DNA of 35,111 nt from Planctomycetota bacterium. Lineage in GTDB: Bacteria > Planctomycetota > UBA11346. The translations under genes and the position numbers were made by a program. The stretch is taken from positions 1 through 35,111 of the forward strand of contig JANQLF010000002.1 in NCBI GenBank assembly GCA_028280785.1, given 5' to 3'. Positions 10,289-20,314 of the stretch are shown piece after piece. Each line of letters begins with the position of its first letter. The first letter of the stretch is position 1. Below the pieces are notes generated by a model that was not told where the DNA came from, did not search any database, and saw only the letters and a list, made by a program, of their open reading frames with translations.

Positions 10289-12878
10289 AGTCAAACCGAA
10301 GGAAGCAATTAAAAAAATTCCTTTGAGTGAAATTGGAAAATGGCAATCTGGCTATGCGTTTCCCGGACATTCCTTTACCAGTAAAAAATCCGGTATCCCA
10401 ATTGTCCGCATGAGCGATCTAAAGAAAGGCTCCCTCCATTTATCTGACTGCGTAAATGTACCCAAGGAATACATGGTAAGCCACTCATCTTTCGCCTTAA
10501 AAAAGGGCGACTTCCTAATGGGAATGTCTGGCAGTATTGAAAACTATGCCACTGTAAAAGAAAATGATTTACCTGCTCTACTGAATCAACGTGTAGGCAG
10601 ATTATCAATTCATGACCCAAATGTTGACTATAAATTTGTTACTTACCATCTATTATCGGATTCATTTAAAAAGCATATTGAACGGCATGCGGCCGGTGCC
10701 GCTCAATTAAATATTAGCTCATCTCAAATAGAGTCTTTCGAAATCTCCCTACCTCAGCAGATGGAACTGCAGCACCGCATCGCTGAAATCCTCTCAACAA
10801 TCGATGAGGCCATCGAACACACCCAAGCTCTAATCACTAAGAACCATCAAATCAAAGACGGCATGATGCACGACCTCTTCACCAGAGGAGTCCTCCCCAA
10901 TGGCCAAATCCGACCATCCAGCTCCGATTCTCCCGATCTCTACAAAGAATCATCGCTGGGCTGGATTCCAAAGGAGTGGTGTATTAAAGAATTTGGAGAA
11001 CTGGCTACATATCAAAATGGAAATTCATTTAGCTCTCAGTCGTGGGCAAAATCAGGGCTTCCTATAATCCGTATCCAAAACATTAACGGCGGGTCCGACT
11101 TTAATTATTATCAAGGCCCCATTTCACCTGAATGGCACGTTTTGCCAGGAGATCTCCTATTTGCGTGGTCCGGCATGCGTGAGACTTCTTTTGGACCACA
11201 TCTATGGCATGGACCCGAAAGCGTTTTAAATCAGCACATATTCAAGGTAACCCCAAACAACGCACTAATTTTAAATAAATATTTCCTGTCATTATTAATG
11301 CAGTGGCGAATCAACGAAATAACCAAATCGGCTCACGGATTTAAAGACTCGTTCGTTCACGTAACTCGTGGAGAATTAACCTCATCAACGGCTGGTTTAC
11401 CAGAAGTGCTAGAGCAACAGCTTATCAATGAAAAAATGGCCGCGATTGAATCCGAACTGTCAGCAAACAACAATGAATTGGAAAAACTAAACACAATAAA
11501 AACTGGACTTATGTATGACCTTCTAGAAGGCAAAGTTCAGCTTCCATCAGAACCAAAGTCACAACAAAGCGGATACCTTCCATCGTCACACGCCACTAAA
11601 CTTCCTATCGACGTCAACGACCTTCTTCATCAGCGCGGTGTAGAAAGTGAACGCATCGAATACAAAACAGGTTGGAACAAAGAATCCATTCTTCACACCA
11701 TATGTGCTTACGCCAACGACTTTCACAATTTAGGTGGTGGATATGTTGTTATCGGTGTTTCGGAAGAAGACGGCCTGCCCGTGTTACCTCCAGCAGGAAT
11801 TCCTGCCAGTCGAATCGATGCTATTCAAAAAGAACTTTTGCAATTAGGAAACAGCGCCATTCGACCGGCCTATCACACTATCAGCGCAGCCTACCAAATT
11901 GACGGAAAATGGATTTTAGTATTATGGGCCCCTGGCGGTGAAACCCGCCCCTACAAGGCAAAGAAAAGCTTAGGCAAGGATAGGTCCGAGTTTGCCTATT
12001 ATATCCGCAAGCACACTAGTACAGTCCTAGCAAACATACAGGATGAACAGGAGCTACTCAACATTGCAGCCAAAGTGCCATTCGATGACCGCTATTTACA
12101 ATCAGCCAGTCTTGACGATTTATCCCGCCCATTGATTGGTGGGTTTCTAGAAGAGGTTAAAAGCGAGTTAGTTGAGGAGGCCAAGGTACTACCAATGGAA
12201 TCACTCAGCCAACAGATGAATATTGCCGGCGGACCACCTGAAGCGTTATTCCCAAAAAACGTTGGCCTTATGTTCTTCAATGAAGAGCCTCAACAATTTT
12301 TCTCAGATCTACGGATAGATGTAGTTTATTTTCCCGATGGAGCTGCTGGTGATTCTTACGACGAGAAAATATTCATGGGTCCGCTTGGTAAAATCACTCA
12401 AGAAGTTCTCGACTACATCCAACGTAATTACCTAGTCAAAAAGGTAATAAAGTTACCCGATCAAGCAGAATCGGTCCACTGTTGGAACTTCCCATTTCCA
12501 GCGGTCGAAGAGGCGATTGTAAATTCAGTTTATCATCGATCCTACGAAGAACGCGAGCCTATTGAAATTCGAATTGATTCTGAGGGGCTTAAGGTTCTTA
12601 GCTATCCGGGTCCAGACGGATCTGTTAGTATGGACAAATTGCGTCAAGGGAAGGCTGTCTGTCGACGTTATAGAAACCGACGCATCGGCGAATTTTTGAA
12701 AGAATTAAAGCTTACCGAAGGCCGCTCAACTGGGGTACCTAAAATTCTCAGATCTATGAAGGAGAATGGATCTCCCGAACCTATTTTCGAAACTGACGAA
12801 GACAGAACTTCTTTTGAGATACATCTACCGATTCACAAAGAATTTCTAAAACTCGAAGTGGACGGCTCAGGTGACTGA
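10281..12878 (+). CDS. hsdS: HsdS specificity subunit fused to Schlafen AlbA_2 and COG2865 ATP-binding domains
   Basis: 865 aa in one uninterrupted frame. The ATG at 10281 has AGGAG 7 nt before it and overlaps hsdM. Residues 1-430 are a two-TRD specificity subunit: TRD1 from [15 protein letters not shown], a first central helix after [20 protein letters not shown] with the DLFTRG turn, TRD2 from [13 protein letters not shown], and a second helix ending [13 protein letters not shown] short linker joins this to an AlbA_2 domain (about 445-590; [10 protein letters not shown] at 457-466, GGGYVVIGV) and an HATPase_c_4 region (about 735-850; [15 protein letters not shown] at 741-755, [10 protein letters not shown] at 814). 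AlbA_2/HATPase genes often neighbour type I systems as separate ORFs. Fusion to HsdS suggests a nucleic-acid- and ATP-sensing module bound to the target-recognition subunit. Confidence 0.9.
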   Translation: MSEVKPKEAIKKIPLSEIGKWQSGYAFPGHSFTSKKSGIPIVRMSDLKKGSLHLSDCVNVPKEYMVSHSSFALKKGDFLMGMSGSIENYATVKENDLPALLNQRVGRLSIHDPNVDYKFVTYHLLSDSFKKHIERHAAGAAQLNISSSQIESFEISLPQQMELQHRIAEILSTIDEAIEHTQALITKNHQIKDGMMHDLFTRGVLPNGQIRPSSSDSPDLYKESSLGWIPKEWCIKEFGELATYQNGNSFSSQSWAKSGLPIIRIQNINGGSDFNYYQGPISPEWHVLPGDLLFAWSGMRETSFGPHLWHGPESVLNQHIFKVTPNNALILNKYFLSLLMQWRINEITKSAHGFKDSFVHVTRGELTSSTAGLPEVLEQQLINEKMAAIESELSANNNELEKLNTIKTGLMYDLLEGKVQLPSEPKSQQSGYLPSSHATKLPIDVNDLLHQRGVESERIEYKTGWNKESILHTICAYANDFHNLGGGYVVIGVSEEDGLPVLPPAGIPASRIDAIQKELLQLGNSAIRPAYHTISAAYQIDGKWILVLWAPGGETRPYKAKKSLGKDRSEFAYYIRKHTSTVLANIQDEQELLNIAAKVPFDDRYLQSASLDDLSRPLIGGFLEEVKSELVEEAKVLPMESLSQQMNIAGGPPEALFPKNVGLMFFNEEPQQFFSDLRIDVVYFPDGAAGDSYDEKIFMGPLGKITQEVLDYIQRNYLVKKVIKLPDQAESVHCWNFPFPAVEEAIVNSVYHRSYEEREPIEIRIDSEGLKVLSYPGPDGSVSMDKLRQGKAVCRRYRNRRIGEFLKELKLTEGRSTGVPKILRSMKENGSPEPIFETDEDRTSFEIHLPIHKEFLKLEVDGSGD

Positions 12879-15800
12879 ATATTTCCACGTCGAAAAACCA
12901 TTTCTCGATCAACTCGCCACCCTTGATTGGTCTGTGATCGATCATGGACCGAGCGCGATTCCAAGCGATCCTAGCATTTCTCTACGCAACAATTTCAGAG
13001 AATGGATACTACCTGAGGTATTCAAAGAATCAGTTCGCAAAATAAATACGACCAATGATGGCAATGAATGGTTAACCAATCATCAACTTGCGGATTTGCG
13101 CGATCAAATTCTGCGACAACCTAATCGCACATTACTTGAAGCTAACGAGGCTATTCACGGACTTTACCTCAAAGCACAGGTTGATCGCAACGAGACAACT
13201 GGTGAATCCGATCCGGTAGTACAGTTAATCGATTTTAATAATCCTGAACGAAATACCTTTCATGCGATTAATCAATTTCGCATCGATACACCGGGCTGCG
13301 TGAAGACTTGCATCATTCCTGATATAGTACTGTTTGTAAACGGCATTCCACTCATTGTGGTTGAGGCTAAAATTGGTGATCACAATACCGCCAATCCTCT
13401 ACATGCGGCCTATGAACAATTGCTACGATATCGCAATGGACGCACCGAAACGACCGAAGCCGGGCTTCGCGAAGGCGAGCCGCGTTTATTTCAGCCTAAT
13501 TTAATGTTGATTCGCACCTGTGGTGAGCGCTGTGAGTTTGGTACCATTAGTTCTGGCCATGAGCATTTTTATGCCTGGAAGGATATTTATCCCGAGGCCA
13601 ATGCCGAATATACGCCGCCTTTGGGCGTTGAACGTGAACAGGAGCGCCTAATTCAAGGCCTCCTCACGCCCGCTACCTTAATTGATGTCCTACGCACCTG
13701 CACGGTATTTATGGATACGGATTCGGGTAAACGCGTTAAAGTAGTGTGCCGTTATCAACAATATCGTGGTGCGCGTAAAATTATTGAACGCATTCGAGAT
13801 GGTCAAACACCGACCGATCGTTCTGGTGTAGTTTGGCATACCCAAGGTTCTGGCAAATCATTAACCATGGTGTTTTTGTCGCGCATGCTACGCGCAGCCA
13901 AAGATCTCGAAGATTTTAAAATTATTCTCGTTAATGACCGAGTAGACTTAGAGGACCAGCTAGCTGAAACAGCAAAGCTTATTGGTGGCCGCGTTCATGT
14001 GATTGAGAACACCAAGGACCTGCGCGAACATTTAAGCACCGATGCATCCAATGTGAACATGGTCATGGCGCATAAATTCCAGGAGCGCACTGAAGCCCTA
14101 CCAGCAAAGGTGGCTGAGGCCCTACACAATTATCAGGCCATTCCGTCAGCTAGTACCTTTGGTGTGGTTAATGATTCTGATCGTATTTTATTGATGGTTG
14201 ATGAGGCTCACCGCACCCAGGGCTCTGATCTTGGTGATAATATTTTTGAGGCCTTCCCCAATGCCACGCGCATCGCTTTTACCGGCACACCGCTCAAAAC
14301 CGAGCGCCATGGCAACAAGAAAACCACCAAGCGTTTTGGCGATTATATCGACACCTATAAATTGATGGACGCCGTCGATGATGGTGCAACCCTGCAAATT
14401 TTATATGAGGGACGCACAGCCGACACCGCAATAATAGATAAACATGGTTTTGATACTAAATTTGAAGATTTATTTAAACATCGCAGTGATGAAGAAATAT
14501 TAGCGATTAAGAAAAAATATGGCGCCACTGGTGACATCCTAGAGGCAGAACAGCGCATCAATGTGATTGGCGCTGATTTGACCAAGCATTACATTTATAA
14601 TATTCTTCCTGATGGATTTAAGGCCCAAGTTGTCTGTCATTCAAAATTAGCTGCACTACGTTATCAACAAGCCATTCGTAGTGCACTAGCAGCGCGCATT
14701 AAACATGAACGCGGTCTGCAAACACCCGATCAAAGCCTCATCGCTAAGCTCGAAAAACTAAAGGTGGCTGTGGTTATTTCCAGTGATGCCACTAATGAAG
14801 CTGCTGCCATTACCCAGGCGCGCAAAGAATCCAAGCGCTGGAATGCCAAGGATAATTTTTGCAAACCATTTGATTTTGAGGATCCGGATGAGGATCTTTC
14901 CTGCATCGCATTCCTGGTTGTCTGTGACATGTTACTGACTGGATTCGATGCACCTATCGAACAAGTGATGTATATCGACAAAAAATTAACCGAACACAAT
15001 TTACTGCAGGCCATCGCCCGCGTGAATCGCGTAGCCAAGAATAAACACCGCGGCTTTATTATCGATTACATTGGCCTCGCCAATAATTTGCGTGAAGCGC
15101 TATCAATCTACTCAGATGAAGACATTGATGACTTGAGTGCTGGTCTCAAAGACATGCAGGCCGAAGTGCCGATTTTGGAAGAACGTTTCCAACGCTTGTT
15201 ACAGCATTTCACCACAGAAGGCGTTGAGAACATCAAAGGCTTTGTTCACGGCACATTAGAGAGCCCTGAAGCAGAAGTCGCATTGATTAATGATGCGGTG
15301 AAAGCCATGCATGACATTCAATTACGCGCAGATTTTGAAGTGTATCTGAAAAAGTTTCTACAAAGTCTAAACCTGATCCTACCACATCCATCGGGTCACC
15401 CCTATCGCGGACCGGCACGACGATTTGGCTATATTTTACGTATGGTCAAAGAACGTTATAAAGATAACTCTGTCGACATAGCTGATGCTGGCGCCAAGGT
15501 AAAAGCATTAATCAATGAACATTTAATCGACCTTGGTATTAATCCTAAAATACCACCCGTTGAATTATTATCTGATGAATTCATCGGCAAAGTAAACGAA
15601 CACGCCCAAGGCGATGATGAAGCCAAAGCCAGTGAAATGGAACATGCCATCCGCAAGCACATCACTGTGCACCTGGATGAAGATCCGGCATTTTATGGAT
15701 CGTTATCTGAGAAACTCGAAGAACTCATCTCAAAACACCGCGATAACTGGAAGCAACTCTCCATTGACCTCGAAGGACTCCGTGGCGAGGCCATTGCCGG

Positions 15801-16125
15801 ACGCAGTGACGGCCATACCGGAATGAGCAAAGAAGCCGCTACATTCTATGACTTCATCACTCAAATCGCTTATGACGGCGAAGCAATACCACCAGCAGAC
15901 CAACAAAGCCTCACACAATTAATGAAATCCATCGTCGACCAATTACAGGATACCATTGGCATTTTGAATTTCTGGAAAAAGTCAAACGAAGTGAAGAAGC
16001 TACGCGGCAACATTGATACGGCCATACTCATGACCAATATTCCTCAATTAATGGAGCATCACGAACGATTGGCAGTCGAGATTGTTAAGCTGGCTGAAAA
16101 ACGTCATGGGGAATTGCTTAAATGA
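12871..16125 (+). CDS. hsdR: Type I restriction endonuclease subunit HsdR
   Basis: 1084 aa from GTG at 12871, overlapping the hsdS stop by 8 nt (translational coupling likely). HsdR is the DNA-translocating, cleaving subunit. The N-terminal PD-(D/E)XK nuclease has D151 (PDIVLFVNG) and E165-A-K167 (VVEAK), then AYEQLLRY. The SF2 motor has Walker A GSGKS (326-330), DEAH (444-447), motif III AFTGTP, motif V LLTGFDAP and motif VI QAIARVNR. A helical C-terminal region for complex assembly completes it. All catalytic motifs are present, so the enzyme looks functional. The next gene overlaps the stop by 4 nt. Confidence 0.96.
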   Translation: MTEYFHVEKPFLDQLATLDWSVIDHGPSAIPSDPSISLRNNFREWILPEVFKESVRKINTTNDGNEWLTNHQLADLRDQILRQPNRTLLEANEAIHGLYLKAQVDRNETTGESDPVVQLIDFNNPERNTFHAINQFRIDTPGCVKTCIIPDIVLFVNGIPLIVVEAKIGDHNTANPLHAAYEQLLRYRNGRTETTEAGLREGEPRLFQPNLMLIRTCGERCEFGTISSGHEHFYAWKDIYPEANAEYTPPLGVEREQERLIQGLLTPATLIDVLRTCTVFMDTDSGKRVKVVCRYQQYRGARKIIERIRDGQTPTDRSGVVWHTQGSGKSLTMVFLSRMLRAAKDLEDFKIILVNDRVDLEDQLAETAKLIGGRVHVIENTKDLREHLSTDASNVNMVMAHKFQERTEALPAKVAEALHNYQAIPSASTFGVVNDSDRILLMVDEAHRTQGSDLGDNIFEAFPNATRIAFTGTPLKTERHGNKKTTKRFGDYIDTYKLMDAVDDGATLQILYEGRTADTAIIDKHGFDTKFEDLFKHRSDEEILAIKKKYGATGDILEAEQRINVIGADLTKHYIYNILPDGFKAQVVCHSKLAALRYQQAIRSALAARIKHERGLQTPDQSLIAKLEKLKVAVVISSDATNEAAAITQARKESKRWNAKDNFCKPFDFEDPDEDLSCIAFLVVCDMLLTGFDAPIEQVMYIDKKLTEHNLLQAIARVNRVAKNKHRGFIIDYIGLANNLREALSIYSDEDIDDLSAGLKDMQAEVPILEERFQRLLQHFTTEGVENIKGFVHGTLESPEAEVALINDAVKAMHDIQLRADFEVYLKKFLQSLNLILPHPSGHPYRGPARRFGYILRMVKERYKDNSVDIADAGAKVKALINEHLIDLGINPKIPPVELLSDEFIGKVNEHAQGDDEAKASEMEHAIRKHITVHLDEDPAFYGSLSEKLEELISKHRDNWKQLSIDLEGLRGEAIAGRSDGHTGMSKEAATFYDFITQIAYDGEAIPPADQQSLTQLMKSIVDQLQDTIGILNFWKKSNEVKKLRGNIDTAILMTNIPQLMEHHERLAVEIVKLAEKRHGELLK

Positions 16126-16835
16126 GTGCCCAGACCATTTCTAAAAAATCACAATTTAAATATGACATCATCCGCAGTGAACGTAAAACTGCAGACATCG
16201 TCATTGAACGCGATGGCAGTGTCACCGTCCGCGCACCACAATGGGCAGACGACAAAGATGTTGCCAAGATAGTCGAATCACGCCATTTTTGGATTTATCA
16301 AGCCTTGGCTGAATGGCGCGACCTCAACGCCACCAAAGTCCTACGCGAATACAAAAACGGCGAAGGCTTTCTCTACCTGGGCCGTGCCTATCGCTTGTCG
16401 TTAATCGCAAGGCAAAAAGAACCACTCAAATTTAAAAATGGCCGCTTCCAGCTTCGCCGCGACCTCATCGAATCTGGTGAGATCAAATCCGCCAAACAGG
16501 CATTTCAAAATTACTACATCGAAAAAGGCCTAGAGCGCATTACCGAACGCTTACGTTATTTCGCACCCAAGGTCGGAGTCGAATACGGAAAACTCGACGT
16601 TCGCGAATTAGGCAATCGCTGGGCAAGCTGCACCAGCAAAGGCAATCTCGCCTTTCACTGGAAATGCATGATGGCACCACAACGCATTATCGATTACATC
16701 ATCGTCCACGAACTCTGTCACCTCCATCACCGCGACCACAGCCAGGCCTTTTGGAATGAAATTGACAAAGTCATGCCTGATTACCGAGAGCGCAAAGAAT
16801 GGCTTCGCATTAATGGTGCGGGGTTGGATGTTTAA
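16122..16835 (+). CDS. YgjP/DUF45-type zinc metallopeptidase
   Basis: 237 aa. The ATG overlaps the hsdR stop in ATGA. The C-terminal block has HELCH (196-200) followed by LHHRDHSQAFW, the zinc-binding HExxH plus downstream His of the YgjP (DUF45, M48-related gluzincin) family. Just upstream are LGNRWASCTSKGNLAFHWK and IIDYIIVHE, also family hallmarks. These proteins are frequently encoded beside hsdR in type I loci. Their substrate is not established; processing or turnover of the restriction complex is a reasonable guess. Family call secure, role inferred. Confidence 0.92.
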   Translation: MSAQTISKKSQFKYDIIRSERKTADIVIERDGSVTVRAPQWADDKDVAKIVESRHFWIYQALAEWRDLNATKVLREYKNGEGFLYLGRAYRLSLIARQKEPLKFKNGRFQLRRDLIESGEIKSAKQAFQNYYIEKGLERITERLRYFAPKVGVEYGKLDVRELGNRWASCTSKGNLAFHWKCMMAPQRIIDYIIVHELCHLHHRDHSQAFWNEIDKVMPDYRERKEWLRINGAGLDV

Positions 16836-16850
16836 AATACATTTCAAATT

Positions 16851-17654
16851 ATGACCAATAATAATCATATACTAAATGTCGTTGAATCCTGGGAAGCCGA
16901 TCTCAAAAGCCGACGACTAGCTGCCAGATCTCATCCCAATTCCACTAATAAGGGTAACTCAATAGAATTATGTCTAGAGGAAGTTCTATTAAAATATTTA
17001 CCAACCATATTCAACGTAGGCAAAGGCTTTGTCCGGTCACCGAACGAGACAACAAATAGCAATAGTCCCGAAATAGATTTAATTATCCACCGCTCTGATT
17101 TTCCACGAATTATGATAGACCAGGAATGCAGCAACTATGTTCCAGAATCTATTCTTGCAGGCATAGAGGTAAAAACCAATCTCACTAAAGAGCACATTAA
17201 AAGAGCAGTTGAAGTTGCTTGCCACATAAAATGTGTCGATCGCCACGTGGTCACAGAACCATTTGCTTTGATGGAGCAAATTAAATATTTCATCTTTGCC
17301 ACAGAATCTGACGCGAAGATTGAAAATATAGCAGTTTGGATCAAAGATGCTGTAGATGAGTTCACCGAGAAAAACCGAAATTACAATGAATACTTTGTCC
17401 AATCCGCAATAGACGGCATATTCATCTTAGACAAGGGAAGCATTCATTTACCAGTAAGGCCATGGTTGTACTGGCATGAAGAACTCTCCATTAGCAATCC
17501 TGGCGCACAATATGCAATCTTATCCATGGAAAAATATAATTTAGGAATGCTACTCGCCTTACTTATGCCCGATAGACACCTTATGCCACAAAAGCTCAAC
17601 TCTATAGCTCAGGAAAACCATCAACGCTTTTACATAAAAGAACAAAAATCATGA
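16851..17654 (+). CDS. DUF6602-like PD-(D/E)XK-fold protein
   Basis: 267 aa, starting 16 nt after the peptidase gene. The N-terminal helical segment is followed by NKGNSIELCLEEVLLKYLP, FNVGKGFVRS, SPEIDLIIHR (E74, D76) and ILAGIEVKTNL (E106, K108). The order E....D-x(~30)-ExK with a preceding GNSIE helix is a restriction-endonuclease-like core. The wording of these blocks fits DUF6602 as I recall it. It has no HTH and no membrane segment. Position inside the operon and a 4-nt overlap with mrr suggest an accessory nuclease or sensor. Family call moderate, activity unproven. Confidence 0.65.
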   Translation: MTNNNHILNVVESWEADLKSRRLAARSHPNSTNKGNSIELCLEEVLLKYLPTIFNVGKGFVRSPNETTNSNSPEIDLIIHRSDFPRIMIDQECSNYVPESILAGIEVKTNLTKEHIKRAVEVACHIKCVDRHVVTEPFALMEQIKYFIFATESDAKIENIAVWIKDAVDEFTEKNRNYNEYFVQSAIDGIFILDKGSIHLPVRPWLYWHEELSISNPGAQYAILSMEKYNLGMLLALLMPDRHLMPQKLNSIAQENHQRFYIKEQKS

Positions 17655-18604
17655 CCATCCCCAAATACGACGAAATCTATCTACCTCTCCTTAAACACTT
17701 AAACCATGGCGAAATCGTCAAATATCGCGACTTTGAAGAACCAATGGCCAAACACTTTGGTTTAAGTCCAGAAGAAGTTGCTCAAGAATATGATTCAGGA
17801 AACGCGAAAATATTCTTCGATCGTATTTCTTGGGCGCTGACCTATCTCAACATAGCTCGATTAGTTGAACGTCCGAAACGCGCCCATTATCGTATCACTG
17901 ATGATGGCCTCAAAGCTTCAGACGACCCAGCACTCATTGAACAATTAATTAATGAGCGCTATCTCGAACACGAGGAAGCAAAAAAGAAAGCCAAGCAAGA
18001 AAAAGAATCAGAACAACATAGTCACATTGAATTGAGCAGTGACACAGGTGGACAAACACCACAGGAATCGTTATTTACAACTGCCGAAAGCATCAAAGAG
18101 ACCGTCTGTGCAGATATACTTAATACTATTCTTGGCAAAACACCACAGGAATTCGAAAAGCTTGTCACTCAATTACTGCATAAAATGGGTTATGGCGGCG
18201 GCATCCATGGCGCAGCGATGGTGACCAGCTATGTCAATGATGGCGGCATAGATGGCATCATCAAAGAAGATATTTTAGGCCTCGGCCGCGTGCATATTCA
18301 AGCTAAACGTTATGCACCAGAAAACACCATCGGTCGTGAAGAAATACAGAAATTTGTTGGTGCCCTCGCTGTTGCTCAATCCAATAAGGGTGTCTTCATA
18401 ACCACTTCACGTTTTAGCCGAGGCGCAATTGAGTACGCAACGACATTAAACGGCACAACCAACGTCGCCTTAATTGACGGACAACAATTAGCTGAATACA
18501 TTTATGACCATGGTCTTGGCATGCAGGTCGAACAAACTATCGTCATCAAACGTCTCGACGGAGATTTTTGGGATAAAATGTCTGATAATCCCGCTGAGGA
18601 ATGA
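17651..18604 (+). CDS. mrr: Mrr-type restriction endonuclease
   Basis: 317 aa. An N-terminal winged-helix domain (about 1-95; YDEIYLPLLKHL, WALTYLNIARLVERP, YRITDDG) is the Mrr_N target-binding domain. After a Lys/Glu-rich linker, the catalytic domain (about 160-290) begins FEKLVTQLLHKMGYG and has GGIDGII (catalytic D201) and VHIQAKRY (Q217-A-K219), the D-QxK variant of the PD-(D/E)XK motif used by Mrr. Stand-alone Mrr enzymes are type IV nucleases that cut modified DNA. Here it could act with, or back up, the type I system. The stop overlaps the next ATG by 4 nt. Confidence 0.93.
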   Translation: MTIPKYDEIYLPLLKHLNHGEIVKYRDFEEPMAKHFGLSPEEVAQEYDSGNAKIFFDRISWALTYLNIARLVERPKRAHYRITDDGLKASDDPALIEQLINERYLEHEEAKKKAKQEKESEQHSHIELSSDTGGQTPQESLFTTAESIKETVCADILNTILGKTPQEFEKLVTQLLHKMGYGGGIHGAAMVTSYVNDGGIDGIIKEDILGLGRVHIQAKRYAPENTIGREEIQKFVGALAVAQSNKGVFITTSRFSRGAIEYATTLNGTTNVALIDGQQLAEYIYDHGLGMQVEQTIVIKRLDGDFWDKMSDNPAEE

Positions 18605-19875
18605 TGCGTAACATTTTCGATCAATATCACCAATCAGAAAACAGGCTTACCCATGCTTTGGTCAGCACATTGATAAGTGATAAAAACTTAGCTCGCTCAT
18701 TCTGCACTTGGTGTTGTGGGCGAAAGACCACCAAAAAAGATACTTTAAAAATAGAACAACAAACAGTTCCAGGATCAGATCCTTTATCCGATCAATCTCA
18801 GGCTGATAAAAAAGGTCTACCTGATGCCTCAATAATTGTTAATGAATTCAGCGATAAACCCTGGGTTCTATTAATTGAAAATAAAATTGGCTCAACACTT
18901 ACCCGTGACCAACTCAAACGTCACTATAAAACCACTGCTCGTTATTTCGAAGATATAGAAATCCTCGCCATTACCGCAACGGCCCAAGCCAGCAAAACAT
19001 TAGGCACAGCACATCATAAAACCTGGAAAGAAGTCTTCGCTTGGTTTGGTCAATATAAACAGCAAAGCTTTTGGACACAGCAATTACGTGAATTCATGCA
19101 TATCTTAGAAAGTCAGATGCTTGAAGACAATAAACATCTACCGGAGTTTCTTACCATGTTCGATGGCATTCATTTCAGTAAGCAACAGCCCTATGCTTAC
19201 CGTTCTGCAAAACTATTACTCAGAAATCTCACCAGTGAACTGCGCAAGATTAAAAAACTAAAAGAAATTGGTGTTGATATCGATGACACCGGGCGACATG
19301 CCATCACCGGAAACACTGGCACCCACGTTTGGGACTACCTCACACTTCGCCCCAAAAAAGAATCAGGATCATTTACCGATTGGCCTCATTTCACTGTTTC
19401 GTTCAATGCACAAAGCACCAATGTTCGTCTTACACTGCCAAATGGCATGAAGACCCATTTAAAAAATAATTTACGCAGTCTCGAACAGGACGAGTTTTGC
19501 AATCTCTTACGCCAAACGACTAAAAATTTCAAAAAGTGTCTCGGCAAATCAAACGATTGGATTCCCATCATCCAATTGATTCAGCGACATTTTAAATCAC
19601 AACGATCAAAAGGCATAGCAGACGGCGAAGTTAATGCCGATTTACGCACCATGGACGGTGACACGACACATGGAATTAAGGCAAACCCTTACTGGGTAAA
19701 TGGCATTTTCGAATCATGGAAAAACAACCGTGGACCGAATATTCAAATGCAGGTAGGCGTGTCTATCTCCAATGAATCAAACACATTAGGTGACAAATCT
19801 GCGGTACAGTTATTGGCAAACTGTATGCTAGCACTGAAACCAGTGATTGATGAATTGGCAATTAAACAAAAATAA
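18601..19875 (+). CDS. PD-(D/E)XK nuclease superfamily protein (PDDEXK_4-like)
   Basis: 424 aa, last gene of the operon; ATG at 18601 overlaps the mrr stop. The N-terminus ENRLTHALVSTLISDKNLA is typical of the PF14281 group. The nuclease core is LPDASIIV (P74, D75) followed by WVLLIENKIGS (E93, N94, K95) and DQLKRH. This is the classical D-ExK active site, so a metal-dependent nuclease is likely. The C-terminal 250 residues are of unknown fold and may recognise target DNA. No terminator is visible between its stop and the convergent small gene 17 nt away. Confidence 0.85.
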   Translation: MMRNIFDQYHQSENRLTHALVSTLISDKNLARSFCTWCCGRKTTKKDTLKIEQQTVPGSDPLSDQSQADKKGLPDASIIVNEFSDKPWVLLIENKIGSTLTRDQLKRHYKTTARYFEDIEILAITATAQASKTLGTAHHKTWKEVFAWFGQYKQQSFWTQQLREFMHILESQMLEDNKHLPEFLTMFDGIHFSKQQPYAYRSAKLLLRNLTSELRKIKKLKEIGVDIDDTGRHAITGNTGTHVWDYLTLRPKKESGSFTDWPHFTVSFNAQSTNVRLTLPNGMKTHLKNNLRSLEQDEFCNLLRQTTKNFKKCLGKSNDWIPIIQLIQRHFKSQRSKGIADGEVNADLRTMDGDTTHGIKANPYWVNGIFESWKNNRGPNIQMQVGVSISNESNTLGDKSAVQLLANCMLALKPVIDELAIKQK

Positions 19876-19892
19876 GGTTCATATGAAAATAA

Positions 19893-20078
19893 CTAAAAGT
19901 TATCCTCGATAAACTTATCCAGCTCCTCAGCTGCGCTTAATTCGGCCATAATCGAATCGCCAAACTGAGTTATCTCGATCTTCTCACCCTCACTAATTAT
20001 CGTTCTCATCGAATCCAATAGGGTATCGGCATTACCCATTTTTTGTGCATCTTCAATTTCCTGCATATTAATTTTCAT
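19893..20078 (-). CDS. Small acidic protein of unknown function
   Basis: 61 aa, MKINMQEIEDAQKMGNADTL at the N-terminus and ending EELDKFIEDNF, strongly acidic and helical, with no Cys and no membrane segment. It is judged real because a near-consensus AAGGAGGA (20092-20085) lies 6 nt before the ATG. It is convergent with the restriction operon, with only 17 nt between stop codons. I do not recognise a family. An acidic mimic or small regulator associated with the island is possible but unsupported. Confidence 0.65.
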   Translation of the reverse strand: MKINMQEIEDAQKMGNADTLLDSMRTIISEGEKIEITQFGDSIMAELSAAEELDKFIEDNF

Positions 20079-20314
20079 AATTAATCCTCCTTGGAATTCT
20101 ATAAGCGATCGTCATACCAATCTGCAACCCCTCTCCCAGACCCCCCAGGTGGTACTTAAAATTCATACGCCTTGACCATCGTGTCTTTTTGACATACCAA
20201 AAAGCACAGAATACATTTGTCATTAAGCATATATTATGAGCCACAGATCACACTAGACACCAAATTTTTTGCAAAAAAACAAACCCCATCCACAAATGCA
20301 GATGGGGTTGTCTT
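20079..20314. other. Intergenic region upstream of small gene
   Basis: No gene seen. It holds the strong Shine-Dalgarno of the small minus-strand gene and the EF-G terminator. No convincing promoter could be placed. Confidence 0.5.
20272..20309 (-). terminator. Rho-independent terminator of the EF-G gene
   Basis: On the minus strand a 9-bp stem AACCCCATC/GATGGGGTT (20309-20301 with 20290-20282) and a 10-nt loop is followed by a T-rich tract. It sits 6 nt after the EF-G stop codon. Confidence 0.9.
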
